This document shows, piece by piece, positions 53,372 to 62,188 of a stretch of DNA of 63,019 bases; the stretch's first letter is position 1; every line of letters begins with the position of its first letter. The notes under the pieces are model-generated. The model was given only the letters and a program-made list of their open reading frames with translations, did no database searches and had not been told where the DNA came from. A program made the translations under genes and the position numbers. The stretch spans positions 1-63,019 of the forward strand of contig CAMUZG010000011.1 of NCBI GenBank assembly GCA_947165145.1, written 5' to 3'. This stretch comes from an uncultured Selenomonadales bacterium. GTDB lineage: Bacteria; Bacillota; Negativicutes; Selenomonadales; Selenomonadaceae.

Positions 53372-53409
53372 TAAATCAATCCTTTCATTGGGTTTGATAT
53401 TTTAAAATT

Positions 53410-54642
53410 TCAACTCTCCTTGAAACGAATTTGAATGTAGCGGCGAACTCTGGCGGCACGAATCCATTCCCCGACGGCTTTACCTGTGAGTTCGGGCGGA
53501 GCGTCTTTACCACGGATTTTCAACAGCTCGTCGATAATTTCGGGCGCATGTTCCAGATATGGCGGCAAGCTACCGTTGTCGACGCGGATAATGTCGCAGA
53601 AGTCCCGCACGCCGAGTTTTAAGCCGTTCAAGCCCAACAGCAATTCGACAATCTTACCGGGCTTCGACAAGTTTGGTGCACGCATGTGTTCGCGAATGAC
53701 GAACGCCGCCGATTTTTTCCACTCGCTGGGAAGTGTCATGCGCCGATCCATTTCGTCCAAAACTTTCAGCCCGCGCTTTTCGTGCAGATAATGATGCGGG
53801 AGCATTTCGGGCGGAGTGGTGCTTTTGCCTATGTCGTGCATCATTGCCGCGAATCGAACCATTGGCTTCGGATTTACTTTGGCAACCTCGTCGACGACGT
53901 TCAACGTGTGCTCGTAAGCGTCTCCTTCGGGGTGGAAGAATATCGGCTGAATTTTTCCGCGCAGTTGAGCAATTTCGGGGAAAGTCACTTCAAGCAAGTT
54001 CGCCCGCTCCAGACTCCTGAAAAAAACTGACGGCTTGTCAGTCTTGAGCGCAGTCTCCAACTCATTGAAAATTCGTTCGGTCGGTTCGTGAGCAAGTTCC
54101 TCGGCGCAAGCAGTCATTGCCGCGATTGTGTCCGCGCAGATGTCGAATCCGAATTGAGCGGCTTGACGCGCCGCCCGCAACGCTCTGACGGGGTCGTCGG
54201 TGAAATGTTCGCTGACGGCTCGAATTTTTTTGTTGAGAACGTCATCACGTCCGCCGAACGGGTCGACAAGTTCGCCGCTCAACAGGTCAATTGCCATCGC
54301 GTTAATCGTGGTGTCGCGTCGATATAAATCCTGCTCAATCGTCACGTCGGGCGAAAATAAAATCTCGAAGCCGCGATAGCCCGTGCCGATTTTGCGTTCA
54401 GTTCGTGCGAAAGCGACTTCGCAGAAAGTACCGTCAATGTCGACTGAATACACGGGGAAGGACTTGCCGAATTTTGCGACGTCGGGGAATGCGTTGGCGA
54501 AAATTTTTTCCGCGATACCTGTGACGCAATAATCGTTGTCGTGCGCCGTGACGTTGCGGAATTTATCGCGAACCGCGCCGCCAACAAGATAGGCACGTCC
54601 TCCAAGTCCGTGAATTTTTTTTGCAAAATCAAGTTCGGTCAT
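53410..54642 (-). CDS. cca: tRNA nucleotidyltransferase / poly(A) polymerase family, with HD domain
   Basis: Adds or repairs the 3'-CCA of tRNAs. The 410 residues show the nucleotidyltransferase core AYLVGGAVRDKF (about residues 17-28), DNDYCVTG and the second acidic site EVAFARTE. Template region: RRDTTINAMAIDLLSGELVDPFGG and DDPVRALRAARQAAQFGF. The C-terminal HD phosphohydrolase has MMHDIGKS (about residues 265-272). Separate A- and CC-adding enzymes cannot be told apart by eye. Confidence 0.9.
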   Translation of the reverse strand: MTELDFAKKIHGLGGRAYLVGGAVRDKFRNVTAHDNDYCVTGIAEKIFANAFPDVAKFGKSFPVYSVDIDGTFCEVAFARTERKIGTGYRGFEILFSPDVTIEQDLYRRDTTINAMAIDLLSGELVDPFGGRDDVLNKKIRAVSEHFTDDPVRALRAARQAAQFGFDICADTIAAMTACAEELAHEPTERIFNELETALKTDKPSVFFRSLERANLLEVTFPEIAQLRGKIQPIFFHPEGDAYEHTLNVVDEVAKVNPKPMVRFAAMMHDIGKSTTPPEMLPHHYLHEKRGLKVLDEMDRRMTLPSEWKKSAAFVIREHMRAPNLSKPGKIVELLLGLNGLKLGVRDFCDIIRVDNGSLPPYLEHAPEIIDELLKIRGKDAPPELTGKAVGEWIRAARVRRYIQIRFKES

Positions 54643-54663
54643 TGTGAATCCTTTTAAACGAAT

Positions 54664-56169
54664 TTAGTTGTGTGAGAATTGGTCGCGCAGAATAACATCG
54701 TGACTGCCGCCCTCGACAATGCTCACCGACGAGACCAACGTAATTTTCGCCTTGTCGCGCAGTTCAGCGAGATTGAGCGCGCCGCAGTTGCACATTGTCG
54801 AACGAATTTTCGACAGCGTGATTCTCATGTTGTCTTTGAGCGGACCAGCATATGGGACGTAAGAATCGACGCCTTCCTCAAACGACAACTTCTTATCGCC
54901 GCCGAGATCGTAGCGTTGCCAGTTGCGTGCGCGATTGGAACCTTCGCCCCAATATTCTTTGTAATACGTGCCGTTGATTCGGATTTTGTCCGTCGGCGAT
55001 TCGTCGAAGCGCGAAAAATATCTGCCGAGCATGAGAAAATCCGCGCCCATTGCAAGAGCAAGCGTCATGTGATAATCGTGGACAATGCCGCCGTCGGAGC
55101 AAACTGGAATATAAATTCCCGTCTCTTTGAAATATTCGTCGCGAGCACGACAAACGTCAATGACCGCCGTAGCTTGCCCGCGCCCGATACCTTTCGTTTC
55201 GCGAGTAATGCAGATTGAGCCGCCGCCGATACCGACTTTGACGAAATCCGCGCCAGCCTCAGCCAAAAATCTGAAACCGTCCGCGTCGACGACATTGCCC
55301 GCACCGACTTTGACATCGTCGCCGAAATTTTTGTGAATGTATTCGAGCGTGATTTTTTGCCATTCGCTGAAGCCTTCGGAGCTGTCAATACAAAGCACGT
55401 CGGCACCAGCTTTGAGCAAGGCGGGAACACGTTCGGCGTAGTCGCGAGTGTTAATGCCTGCGCCCACAACGTAGCGTTTGCGGCGGTCGATTAGCTCAAG
55501 CGGATTGGTTTTGTTGTCGGTGTAATCTTTGCGGAAGACCATGTAGCGCAGACGTTGCTTTTTGTCGACAAGCGGCAACATGTTGAGTTTGTGCTCCCAA
55601 ATCAAATCGTTCGCCTGCGGCAGAGTGGTCGTGTCGGCGTCGGCGTAGATGAGTTTTTCAAACGGCGTCATGAAGGTTTGAACTTGTTCGTCGCCCGACA
55701 TGCGCGTGATTCGATAGTCGCGGCTTGTGACAATGCCCAAAAGTTTTCCTGTAGGTTTGCCGTCTTCAGTGACCGCCATTGTCGAGTGACCAGTTTCCTG
55801 CAACAAGGCAAGCATTTCGTTAAGCGTGCTCGTCGGCTTGAGATTCGAATCGCTTGAGACGAAGCCGGACTTGTAATTTTTGACGCGGGCAACCATAGCT
55901 GCTTGCTCTTTAATTGGTTGCGAACCGAAGACGAACGAGACGCCGCCTTCTTTTGCGAGAGCGATTGCCATTGTGTCGTTCGAGACCGACTGCATTATCG
56001 CCGAAGTCATTGGAATGTTCATCATCAACTTGCAGTCTTCGCCGCGCCGAAATTTGACCAGTGGCGTTGACAGGTCGACGTTAGCGGGAATGCAGTCTTT
56101 GGACGAGTAGCCGGGTACGAGCAGATACTCGCCGAATGTGTGTGACGGTTCTTTGTAATAAAATGCCAA
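54664..56169 (-). CDS. guaB: IMP dehydrogenase
   Basis: NAD-dependent oxidation of IMP to XMP, the committed step to GMP. The 501-residue barrel contains a CBS pair (about residues 105-225: [38 protein letters not shown]). Active-site loop [12 protein letters not shown] carries the catalytic Cys, with [26 protein letters not shown] beyond it and a C-terminal flap. GIGGGSIC rather than GIGPGSIC indicates the less common IMPDH branch. It is a single gene; the ATG follows GGGAGGG. Confidence 0.92.
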   Translation of the reverse strand: MAFYYKEPSHTFGEYLLVPGYSSKDCIPANVDLSTPLVKFRRGEDCKLMMNIPMTSAIMQSVSNDTMAIALAKEGGVSFVFGSQPIKEQAAMVARVKNYKSGFVSSDSNLKPTSTLNEMLALLQETGHSTMAVTEDGKPTGKLLGIVTSRDYRITRMSGDEQVQTFMTPFEKLIYADADTTTLPQANDLIWEHKLNMLPLVDKKQRLRYMVFRKDYTDNKTNPLELIDRRKRYVVGAGINTRDYAERVPALLKAGADVLCIDSSEGFSEWQKITLEYIHKNFGDDVKVGAGNVVDADGFRFLAEAGADFVKVGIGGGSICITRETKGIGRGQATAVIDVCRARDEYFKETGIYIPVCSDGGIVHDYHMTLALAMGADFLMLGRYFSRFDESPTDKIRINGTYYKEYWGEGSNRARNWQRYDLGGDKKLSFEEGVDSYVPYAGPLKDNMRITLSKIRSTMCNCGALNLAELRDKAKITLVSSVSIVEGGSHDVILRDQFSHN

Positions 56170-56227
56170 TTCAATCCCTCCCGTGAAACTCGAATTGCGT
56201 GTCGAAGCTAAGTTTAAGTTTGATGAT

Positions 56228-56392
56228 CAACTTTTCTTTGCTTGCCCAAAGAAAAGTTGCAAAAGAAAGGGCACCTCGCGGGGGCGTTCAGTACAAACTT
56301 TTCCAACGTTAAGACTACTCGTGGCTCGTGGTGCCGTCAAATGAAACATCCTGTTTCAGTTGACGGCGGGGAGCCGACATCCCTGTCGGCTC
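56228..56392. repeat. Three-hairpin structured intergenic element
   Basis: The 314-base gap between guaB and pduX holds three strong inverted repeats. (1) CAACTTTTCTTT / AAAGAAAAGTTG, 56228-56259, perfect 12-base stem. (2) CCGTCAAATGAAAC / GTTTCAGTTGACGG, 56334-56366, 14-base stem with one mismatch. (3) GAGCCGACA / TGTCGGCTC, 56371-56392, perfect nine-base stem. Hairpin 1 with its following CAAAAGAAAGGG resembles a REP-like motif found in many genomes. No T-run follows any of them, so they are not simple terminators. Confidence 0.6.
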
Positions 56393-56483
56393 CAAAGTTA
56401 CGCAATGTTTATCGACACGCTCAAAAATTTTGCTTGAGGATAGCATAAAACGTAGCAAACCACAAGCCATTAAGCGCGAGCCG

Positions 56484-57272
56484 TCAAAAATCCGTCGCCA
56501 AACACGTCAACGTCATGAACGTTAGGAAGTCGAATTTTTTTGTGACGGCTGAAATTTTTTCCGTGACGCGCAAATCGTCGTCATGAAAAAAAATTCCCGC
56601 GACTGTGCCCGAATGTGCCACGTTGACCGCGACTGCTCCGATTGTCCGCGAAAAGTTCATCAGCTCACGAAGTCCGCGTTTCGGCAAAATCGTTTGGTTC
56701 GCCAATGCGGATTGTTCTGTCAGCGCGAAGTCAAGCACGTCGTCGAGCGTGGGGAAGATGAATTCACTGCGGCAATTGAATTGCAACGTGTCGACCGTGC
56801 CGCCGTAATCGAAGACCGCGATTAAAAATTTTTCCCGCACAGAAATTTTTTTGATGAGCCGTCCTGTTAGCGGATTCATTGCAACGACGCCGCTGAAAAA
56901 AATTCCGTCAGTCGGTTCGATTGATGCGCACAATTTGCCGAGTTCGTCGGGCGAAAATTTTTTTCCGAGCGATAACGCAACTGCTTGAGCCGTCGCCGCC
57001 ATGTCCGCCGATGATGACGCCATACCTTTGCCGCGCGGTAGTTCCGTGGTCAATCGCACGCCGAATTTGAATTCACGCACGCCGAAAATTTTCAAGACTT
57101 TGTCGAGTATTTTCCGCGATTTTGAGCCGAGACCGTCGACGCCGCTGAATTCGTCGGAGACAATGACTGTCGAAAATTTTTCAATCGGGCAGGTGATGAG
57201 AATCGGTTCGCCGCGAAAAAATCCTTGAGCCAACTCGCCACAAGTTCCAGGCATTTTAACGCTGATTGTCAT
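56484..57272 (-). CDS. pduX: L-threonine kinase (GHMP family)
   Basis: Makes L-threonine-O-3-phosphate, precursor of the aminopropanol linker of cobalamin. 262 residues; the PduX start TISVKMPGTCGELAQG and the GHMP ATP-loop LPRGKGMASSSADM (about residues 80-93) are clear. A third GHMP motif appears as NVAHSGTVAGIF near the C-terminus. It belongs with cobS just upstream. Its first 11 codons are present three times in tandem, so its original overlap with the cobS stop has been broken. The functional start is ATG 57272 with GGAG nine bases before it. Confidence 0.9.
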   Translation of the reverse strand: MTISVKMPGTCGELAQGFFRGEPILITCPIEKFSTVIVSDEFSGVDGLGSKSRKILDKVLKIFGVREFKFGVRLTTELPRGKGMASSSADMAATAQAVALSLGKKFSPDELGKLCASIEPTDGIFFSGVVAMNPLTGRLIKKISVREKFLIAVFDYGGTVDTLQFNCRSEFIFPTLDDVLDFALTEQSALANQTILPKRGLRELMNFSRTIGAVAVNVAHSGTVAGIFFHDDDLRVTEKISAVTKKFDFLTFMTLTCLATDF

Positions 57273-57512
57273 AAAAATTCTCCACGTTCAAGCGCGGTTA
57301 CAAACTTTAAACAGTTGCAACATCGCGGCGCGAACATTGGATGCAACGTCACGTTGCCCACAAGTTCCAGGCATTTTAACGCTGATTGTCATAAAAATTC
57401 TCCACGTTCAAGCGCGGTTACAAACTTTAAACAGTTGCAACATCGCGGCGCGACCATTGGATGCAACGTCACGTTGCCCGCATGTTCCAGGCATTTTAAC
57501 GCTGATTGTCAT
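57241..57512. repeat. 120-bp tandem repeat (2.3 copies) duplicating the pduX start
   Basis: Units 57241-57360 and 57361-57480 differ at only about four positions, and a partial third covers 57481-57512. Each unit holds 32-33 bases of the pduX 5' end (start codon and 10 more codons) plus about 87 bases of other sequence. Copies at 57512 and 57392 each start a 34-codon frame beginning like PduX and then diverging. The non-gene part is related to the repeat at 59288-59520 in the opposite orientation. Confidence 0.9.
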
Positions 57513-58285
57513 ATCGCCGCCGCCAATGCAAAAGTTATCAGCACGAACATTTCAACGAGTGTCGTGACTGCGCCGTAAATGTCGCCCGTGACGCCGCCGA
57601 TTTTTTCCACGGAGAATTTCGCGAACTTCCACGTCACAATTAGCGCAATTATCACCGACAAAGCCGCGCTGAGGAAAATTTTTTCGTCGATGATGTTGAG
57701 CGGCAAAAGCAGTAGTGTCGCTTCGATTGTCGCAAAAAAAATTGTCCGCCGCGTCGTGAATTTGGCGAACGCTTTGCCCATGCCGTCGGGTCGTGCGTAG
57801 GGGAATGCGCCGATTGTCACGACCATCATCAGCCGCGCGATTATCGGTGCCGAAAAAATTGCCGCGCATAAAAATTTCGTCGACAGCCGAGCCAATTCCG
57901 TCAACGCAGAAATTTCGAGTGCCGCAACCAAAATCATCGCGACGACACCGAAAGATCCTGCGCGGGAGTCTTTCATTATCTGCAGGATTTTTTCACGTTC
58001 GCGACCCGAAAAGAGACCGTCAGCCGAATCCATGAGCCCGTCGCAGTGGATACCGCCCGTCAAAATTATCAGCGTCACGAAACCGATTGCGCCCGTCAAC
58101 AGCGGCAAATTTCCGCCTGCGAAAAAATTCATCATGCCGACGACGCCCGCGCAGATTATGCCGATAACCGCGCCGATTGTTGGAAAAAATTTCACTGATT
58201 CGCCGAAACTTTTTTCAGTCCAAACGCTTTGCTTGACGACGAAAATCCGCGTCAAAAACTGAAGTCCAATTAAAAACGAATTCAT
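57509..58285 (-). CDS. cobS: Adenosylcobinamide-GDP ribazoletransferase (cobalamin synthase)
   Basis: Joins alpha-ribazole and adenosylcobinamide-GDP, the last assembly step of cobalamin, in the inner membrane. 258 residues with about seven helices. Family motifs FLTRIFV near the start, GGIHCDGLMDSADGLFSG (about residues 76-93) with the metal-binding Asp residues, and KDSRAGSFG. I start at ATG 58285, which overlaps the upstream stop as TAATG; GTG 58309 would add eight residues. Its stop TGA overlaps the first of three pduX start copies. Confidence 0.9.
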   Translation of the reverse strand: MNSFLIGLQFLTRIFVVKQSVWTEKSFGESVKFFPTIGAVIGIICAGVVGMMNFFAGGNLPLLTGAIGFVTLIILTGGIHCDGLMDSADGLFSGREREKILQIMKDSRAGSFGVVAMILVAALEISALTELARLSTKFLCAAIFSAPIIARLMMVVTIGAFPYARPDGMGKAFAKFTTRRTIFFATIEATLLLLPLNIIDEKIFLSAALSVIIALIVTWKFAKFSVEKIGGVTGDIYGAVTTLVEMFVLITFALAAAI

Positions 58286-58734
58286 TACCAACGCAACTTT
58301 CTTTGCCACGCGAGCAAATCTTTCTTGCCGAGTGGCAAATCTATCGACTGCCCGTTATCGTAGTAAAATTTCAAGCGAATCTCTTTGGCGATGAGCAAAT
58401 CTTTCAGGCTGGATTTCGGGAAGTGGAAAAATAATTTGTTCTCGTTGCGCCAACCGACTGGCGTCTGTTTGGTTACGGCTTCAATCTCCCACGGTGCGCC
58501 ATCAGTGAAGAGAATCACTTTGTTGAGGAGCCGCGATTTGTCGTAACGATAATCCCACAAGCTGAGCGTAGCACTGTCCCAATTACCGTCAGCGTCGCGC
58601 CCGACTTGAAATTCCGTCGCCGCATACTTGTCGAGTGTGTCGGCTTCGCGGTGGTCGTGATGCCACGTGTAACTTGCTCCGAAAATTCCCAACAGAATCA
58701 GCGCGACACCCACTCCCAACAAAACTTTTTGCAT
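58285..58734 (-). CDS. Membrane-anchored hypothetical protein, 149 aa
   Basis: I do not recognise a family. One N-terminal helix (KVLLGVGVALILLGIFGAS, residues about 3-21) and a charged extracytoplasmic domain rich in aromatic residues (WDYRYDKSRLL, FTDGAPWEIEAVT, LFFHFPKSSLKDLL). I start at ATG 58734 behind GGAGGTCGG, giving a signal-anchor. It overlaps the cobS start by one base (TAATG), so the two are cotranslated, but no role in corrinoid synthesis can be inferred. Confidence 0.65.
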   Translation of the reverse strand: MQKVLLGVGVALILLGIFGASYTWHHDHREADTLDKYAATEFQVGRDADGNWDSATLSLWDYRYDKSRLLNKVILFTDGAPWEIEAVTKQTPVGWRNENKLFFHFPKSSLKDLLIAKEIRLKFYYDNGQSIDLPLGKKDLLAWQRKLRW

Positions 58735-58828
58735 GACCGACCTCCGCTTTCGCTTTACATTTCGCTTGCTCCTATAGTACAATACATTCGGTGTATTTTT
58801 CAATAAAATTTTTCGGGGGGAATTTTCT

Positions 58829-59212
58829 ATGCGCAGACCGCGTTTTGAAGATGAAGACGAATTATATATTCCGGAAATAGGTGGAGACGATGCGGAGTTT
58901 GAAGACGTTCACGAGCGTGTTCCGCATTCCAATGCGGGTATCGCGCTCAAGTGGTCGGCTTTGGAACAACAAATGTTTGACTTGCTCCTTTTGAATCGTT
59001 TTGCCGCCGACGATCAAGAATTGTTGGACGAGACGGCGCGCACAATCTCTCGCTTGGTCGAAACCTTCGAGGCTCATGAAATTGCCCGTATCATGGCGGT
59101 TGCGATGATGTCTTTCCAGCTTGCTGCTGCCGAAGATAAATCTTTTGAAGACGAATACAACAAGTACCGCGACTACATCAAAAAGCACCCCGAAGACTTG
59201 GAAGAAATTTAA
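58829..59212 (+). CDS. Acidic helical hypothetical protein, 127 aa
   Basis: No family recognised. Strongly acidic N-terminus (RFEDEDELYIPEIGGDDAEFEDVHE) followed by helices, ALEQQMFDLLLLNRFAADDQELLDETARTISRLVETFE in abridged form, and an acidic C-terminal EDEYNKYRDYIKKHPEDLEEI. No cysteines, signal or membrane segment. ATG behind GGGGGGAA, and the gene is followed by a proper terminator, so expression is likely. It is divergent from the cobS operon. Confidence 0.65.
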   Translation: MRRPRFEDEDELYIPEIGGDDAEFEDVHERVPHSNAGIALKWSALEQQMFDLLLLNRFAADDQELLDETARTISRLVETFEAHEIARIMAVAMMSFQLAAAEDKSFEDEYNKYRDYIKKHPEDLEEI

Positions 59213-59232
59213 AATTGTTCGTTAAACAAACG

Positions 59233-59271
59233 AAGTCCCCGTACAGTCAAACTGCCCGGGGATTTTTGTTT
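59233..59271 (+). terminator. Terminator after the acidic hypothetical gene
   Basis: GTCCCCG and CGGGGAT pair (one mismatch) around ACAGTCAAACTGCC, followed by TTTTTG. Confidence 0.75.
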
Positions 59272-59287
59272 TACGATAGCTTATGAT

Positions 59288-59520
59288 CGCGTTCGAGCGT
59301 TACACAGCATCAAAACCGAGTTGCAAACGTGACGCTTGATCCAGCGGTCGCGCCGTGACTTTATGACTTGTCAAAGTCAATCGCCGCGTTCGAGCGTTAC
59401 ACGGCATCAAAACCGAGTTGCAAACGTGACGCTTGATCCAGCGGTCGCGCCGTGACTTTATGACTTGTCAAAGTCAATCGCCGCGTTTGAGTGTTACACG
59501 GCATCAAAACCGAGTTGTAA
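59288..59520. repeat. 97-bp tandem repeat (2.4 copies) duplicating the korC end
   Basis: Units 59288-59384 and 59385-59481 are nearly identical, and a partial third at 59482-59520 is the real korC 3' end. Each unit carries the last eight codons and stop of korC (reading LQLGFDAV-stop on the minus strand) plus about 70 bases of other DNA. That other DNA aligns without gaps to the non-gene part of the pduX array at about two-thirds identity over 72 bases. Confidence 0.88.
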
Positions 59521-60015
59521 AGCTGTCATGTTCTGTTCGACTGTTGACGGCGGGACGCGATTTGCCACGGATTTTTTGATAGTTTCAAAGTCGACGAGCT
59601 TTGTGACTTTGACGAGCACGCCCAACGCAATTATGTTTGCGAACAACGCCTTGCCGAGTTTTTCGATTGCAAGTTTGGTTATCGGGACGCGAATTATATT
59701 CTTGAACGCGGGCGACGTCGGGACTAAATCATCATCAAGAATCAGCGTGCCGTCGGGATTGAGGTCGTGGAAATATTTATCTGCTGCCTTCTGCGTCATT
59801 GCCAAAACAAAATCGGGCGTCTTGACGTGCGGGTGATAAATTTTTTCGTCGTCGATAATGACTTCGGATTTCGACGCGCCGCCGCGAGCTTCGGGACCGT
59901 AGCTTTGCGATTGAACAGCGTTTTTGCCTTCGGAGACAGCCGCTTCCGCCAAAATAATCGCCGCAGTAATAACGCCCTGTCCGCCGCTACCCGAAAGTCT
60001 GAGTTGTTTACGCAT
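59494..60015 (-). CDS. korC: 2-oxoacid:ferredoxin oxidoreductase gamma subunit
   Basis: Small subunit of a four-subunit 2-oxoglutarate-type (Kor) enzyme. The 173 residues carry RLSGSGGQGVITAAIILAEA at the N-terminus and SYGPEARGGASKSEVII (about residues 40-56), both conserved in gamma subunits. ATG 60015 is behind GGAGGTGG; it overlaps the korB end by eight bases. The last eight codons are repeated twice downstream in a tandem array. Substrate (2-oxoglutarate versus branched 2-oxoacids) is inferred from subunit order only. Confidence 0.88.
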   Translation of the reverse strand: MRKQLRLSGSGGQGVITAAIILAEAAVSEGKNAVQSQSYGPEARGGASKSEVIIDDEKIYHPHVKTPDFVLAMTQKAADKYFHDLNPDGTLILDDDLVPTSPAFKNIIRVPITKLAIEKLGKALFANIIALGVLVKVTKLVDFETIKKSVANRVPPSTVEQNMTALQLGFDAV

Positions 60016-60844
60016 TTTTAACGCCACCTCCAGCCAATTCTTGAACATGCGAATAAGCCGCGTCGTAAGGTTCGGCTTCAGCTTGATAAAACAGTCCAAT
60101 CGGGAATTTGTCGCCGATTTTTTTGTCGTCGGGCAATTTATCCCAAGCAGTCTTCATCACGGCATTGTCGCGCATCCAAGCCATCATCTTCGCAGGTTCG
60201 CCCATTTTGTTGCGGCGTCCGTAAGCTGTCGGGCATTGGACGAGAGCTTCAATAAACGAAAAGCCGCGATTCTTCAAGCCGTCTTCAATCGTCTTGACGA
60301 GATGTTGAACGTGAAACGCCGTGGAACGCGCAACGTAAGTGGCACCTGCCGCCTCAGCGAGTTTGCAGGCGTCAAACGGTCTGTCAACGCTACCATAAGG
60401 CGCAGTCGTAGCTTTTTTGCCGAGCGGTGTCGTCGGGGACGCTTGCCCGCCCGTCATGCCGTAAATATTGTTGTTGAACAGGATAACCGTCAAGTCGACA
60501 TTGCGTCTGCAGCCGTGAATGAAATGATTGCCGCCTATTGCCGTACAATCGCCGTCGCCCGTGATGACTACGACATTCAAATCGGGATTCGCAAGTTTGA
60601 CGCCCGTTGCGAAGGGAATTGCTCGACCGTGAGCCGTGTGAAGCGTGTCGAAGTCCATGTAGCCGCTTGCCCGCGAACTGCAACCGATTCCGCTGACGAT
60701 AACAGTGTTGTCCTGCGTGAAGTTCGGATTTTTTTCAATCGCCTGAACGATCGCCTTCATGACGATACCGTTGCCGCAACCAGGGCACCATAAATGCGGC
60801 AGACGATTTTGGCGGAAAAATTTTTCGTAACTGCGCTCAATCAT
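60008..60844 (-). CDS. korB: 2-oxoacid:ferredoxin oxidoreductase beta subunit
   Basis: TPP-binding subunit, 278 residues. The iron-sulfur/TPP-contact N-terminus WCPGCGNGIV (about residues 19-28), SGIGCSSRASGY, and the TPP motif GDGDCTAIGGNHFIHGCRRN ... NNNIYGMTGGQ (about residues 95-132) are intact. Together with KorA it oxidatively decarboxylates the 2-oxoacid and reduces ferredoxin. The ATG is one base past the korA stop, behind GGAGGTGA. Confidence 0.92.
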   Translation of the reverse strand: MIERSYEKFFRQNRLPHLWCPGCGNGIVMKAIVQAIEKNPNFTQDNTVIVSGIGCSSRASGYMDFDTLHTAHGRAIPFATGVKLANPDLNVVVITGDGDCTAIGGNHFIHGCRRNVDLTVILFNNNIYGMTGGQASPTTPLGKKATTAPYGSVDRPFDACKLAEAAGATYVARSTAFHVQHLVKTIEDGLKNRGFSFIEALVQCPTAYGRRNKMGEPAKMMAWMRDNAVMKTAWDKLPDDKKIGDKFPIGLFYQAEAEPYDAAYSHVQELAGGGVKNA

Positions 60845-60845
60845 T

Positions 60846-61982
60846 TCAATTCACCTCCGCGACTAGTTCATCAATCGACGCCTCAATTTCTTCGGGCTCA
60901 AAAATCGTCATGTCGTATTTCGCGCAAAGTTTGACGGGGCATTGACCTTGAACGGCGCGTTCGACTTCGTAGACGATTTGACCGAAATTCAATTCCGCAA
61001 CCACGAGCCCGCGCAGATTTTTCGACAGCTCACGAATAATTTTTGTTGCGAACGGGAAAATCGTCACCAATCTAACAAAGCCGACCTTCAAACCGCGTTT
61101 GCGGGCGTTGAGGACAGCCTCATAAGCGGTGCGTGACGTTCCGCCGAAACTTACAACTGCAAATTCCGCGTCGTCCATGAATTCTTGATGAACTTCGATA
61201 ATCTCGTCTTCTGCACGGGAAATTTTTTCGTGCATACGTTTAATCGATTCGCGCGTTACTTTCGGACTGCCGACAGGAAATCCCGTTTCGTCGTGAGTTA
61301 AGCCCGTAACGTGAATGTGATAACCTTCGCCGAAATTGGCGACGTTCGGCACCAAATCATCATCGGGCGTGAACGGCTCGTAACCTTCGGCGCGGGAAAT
61401 TTTCGGCTTGCGGCGCGGATAAATTTCGACTTCGGCGGGTAATTCGACATTTTCGCGAAGGTGTCCGACAATCTCATCGGTGAGCAAAATGACAGGCGTG
61501 CGGAAACGTTCGGCGTAATTGACGGCTTTAACCGCAATGTCGAAAGCCTCGCGGACGCTCCACGGGCTCAAGACGATAATCGAGTGATCGCCGTGAGTGC
61601 CCCAACGTGCTTGCATAACGTCGCCTTGACTCGGAGCGGTCGGTTGTCCCGTCGAAGGTCCCACGCGTTGAACATTGACGATAACGGCGGGAATTTCTGC
61701 GGCGGACGCGTAGCCGATAAGCTCTTGCTTGAGACTGATGCCAGGACCGGACGACGCGGTTAAAACTTTTTTGCCGGCAAGCGACGCGCCAAGTATAACG
61801 CCCATGCTCGCGATTTCGTCTTCCATTTGCACGAAGGTACCGCCGACTTGGGGCAACATTTTCGCCAAACTCTCAGCAATTTCGGTTGAAGGCGTGATAG
61901 GATAGCCGCCGAAAAATCGAACGCCCGCTTTGAGTGCTCCTTCAGCGATAGCCTCGTTGCCCTGCATTAAACGTGCGCTCAT
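60846..61982 (-). CDS. korA: 2-oxoacid:ferredoxin oxidoreductase alpha subunit
   Basis: 378 residues. Opens with LMQGNEAIAEGALKAGVRFFGGYPITPSTEIAE, the pyrimidine-binding domain of alpha subunits; SSGPGISLKQELIGYA and QRVGPSTGQPTAPSQGD follow (about residues 85-135). The N-terminal gamma-like domain found in fused KorA proteins is absent, consistent with a separate korC. ATG 61982 overlaps the korD stop by four bases and has GGAGGCG upstream; longer frames read through korD. Confidence 0.92.
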   Translation of the reverse strand: MSARLMQGNEAIAEGALKAGVRFFGGYPITPSTEIAESLAKMLPQVGGTFVQMEDEIASMGVILGASLAGKKVLTASSGPGISLKQELIGYASAAEIPAVIVNVQRVGPSTGQPTAPSQGDVMQARWGTHGDHSIIVLSPWSVREAFDIAVKAVNYAERFRTPVILLTDEIVGHLRENVELPAEVEIYPRRKPKISRAEGYEPFTPDDDLVPNVANFGEGYHIHVTGLTHDETGFPVGSPKVTRESIKRMHEKISRAEDEIIEVHQEFMDDAEFAVVSFGGTSRTAYEAVLNARKRGLKVGFVRLVTIFPFATKIIRELSKNLRGLVVAELNFGQIVYEVERAVQGQCPVKLCAKYDMTIFEPEEIEASIDELVAEVN

Positions 61983-62188
61983 TTCGACGCCTCCTTTTTG
62001 ATTTTGTCCATGAAGATTGCGTAATCGGGACAACGAAGTTCACATTGTCCGCAAGCTATGCAATTTTCGTGATTTGCGACGTAAACTTTGCCTAAAGTAT
62101 CGAGTGCGAGGACTTGTTTCGGGCAAAACGACACGCAAATCCCGCAGCCTTTGCACCGCTCAAGCTTGAGCGTGAATTCAGACTTCAT
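61979..62188 (-). CDS. korD: 2-oxoacid:ferredoxin oxidoreductase delta subunit (2[4Fe-4S] ferredoxin)
   Basis: 69-residue ferredoxin with two cluster motifs, CKGCGICVSFCP (about residues 12-23) and CIACGQCELRCP (about 43-54). It passes electrons from KorAB to free ferredoxin. The ATG overlaps the end of the preceding Doc-like gene as ATGA, so the kor operon is translationally coupled to a toxin-antitoxin module. Confidence 0.93.
   Translation of the reverse strand: MKSEFTLKLERCKGCGICVSFCPKQVLALDTLGKVYVANHENCIACGQCELRCPDYAIFMDKIKKEASK

Noticed and set aside
57225-57578. Plus-strand frame with internal protein repeats over the pduX array.
   Set aside because: It is only the other-strand reading of the 120-bp DNA repeat; no ribosome site or known domain.
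57241-59520. The two tandem arrays as CRISPR.
   Set aside because: Units are 97 and 120 bases with nearly identical whole units, no unique spacers, no cas genes, and they contain gene ends.
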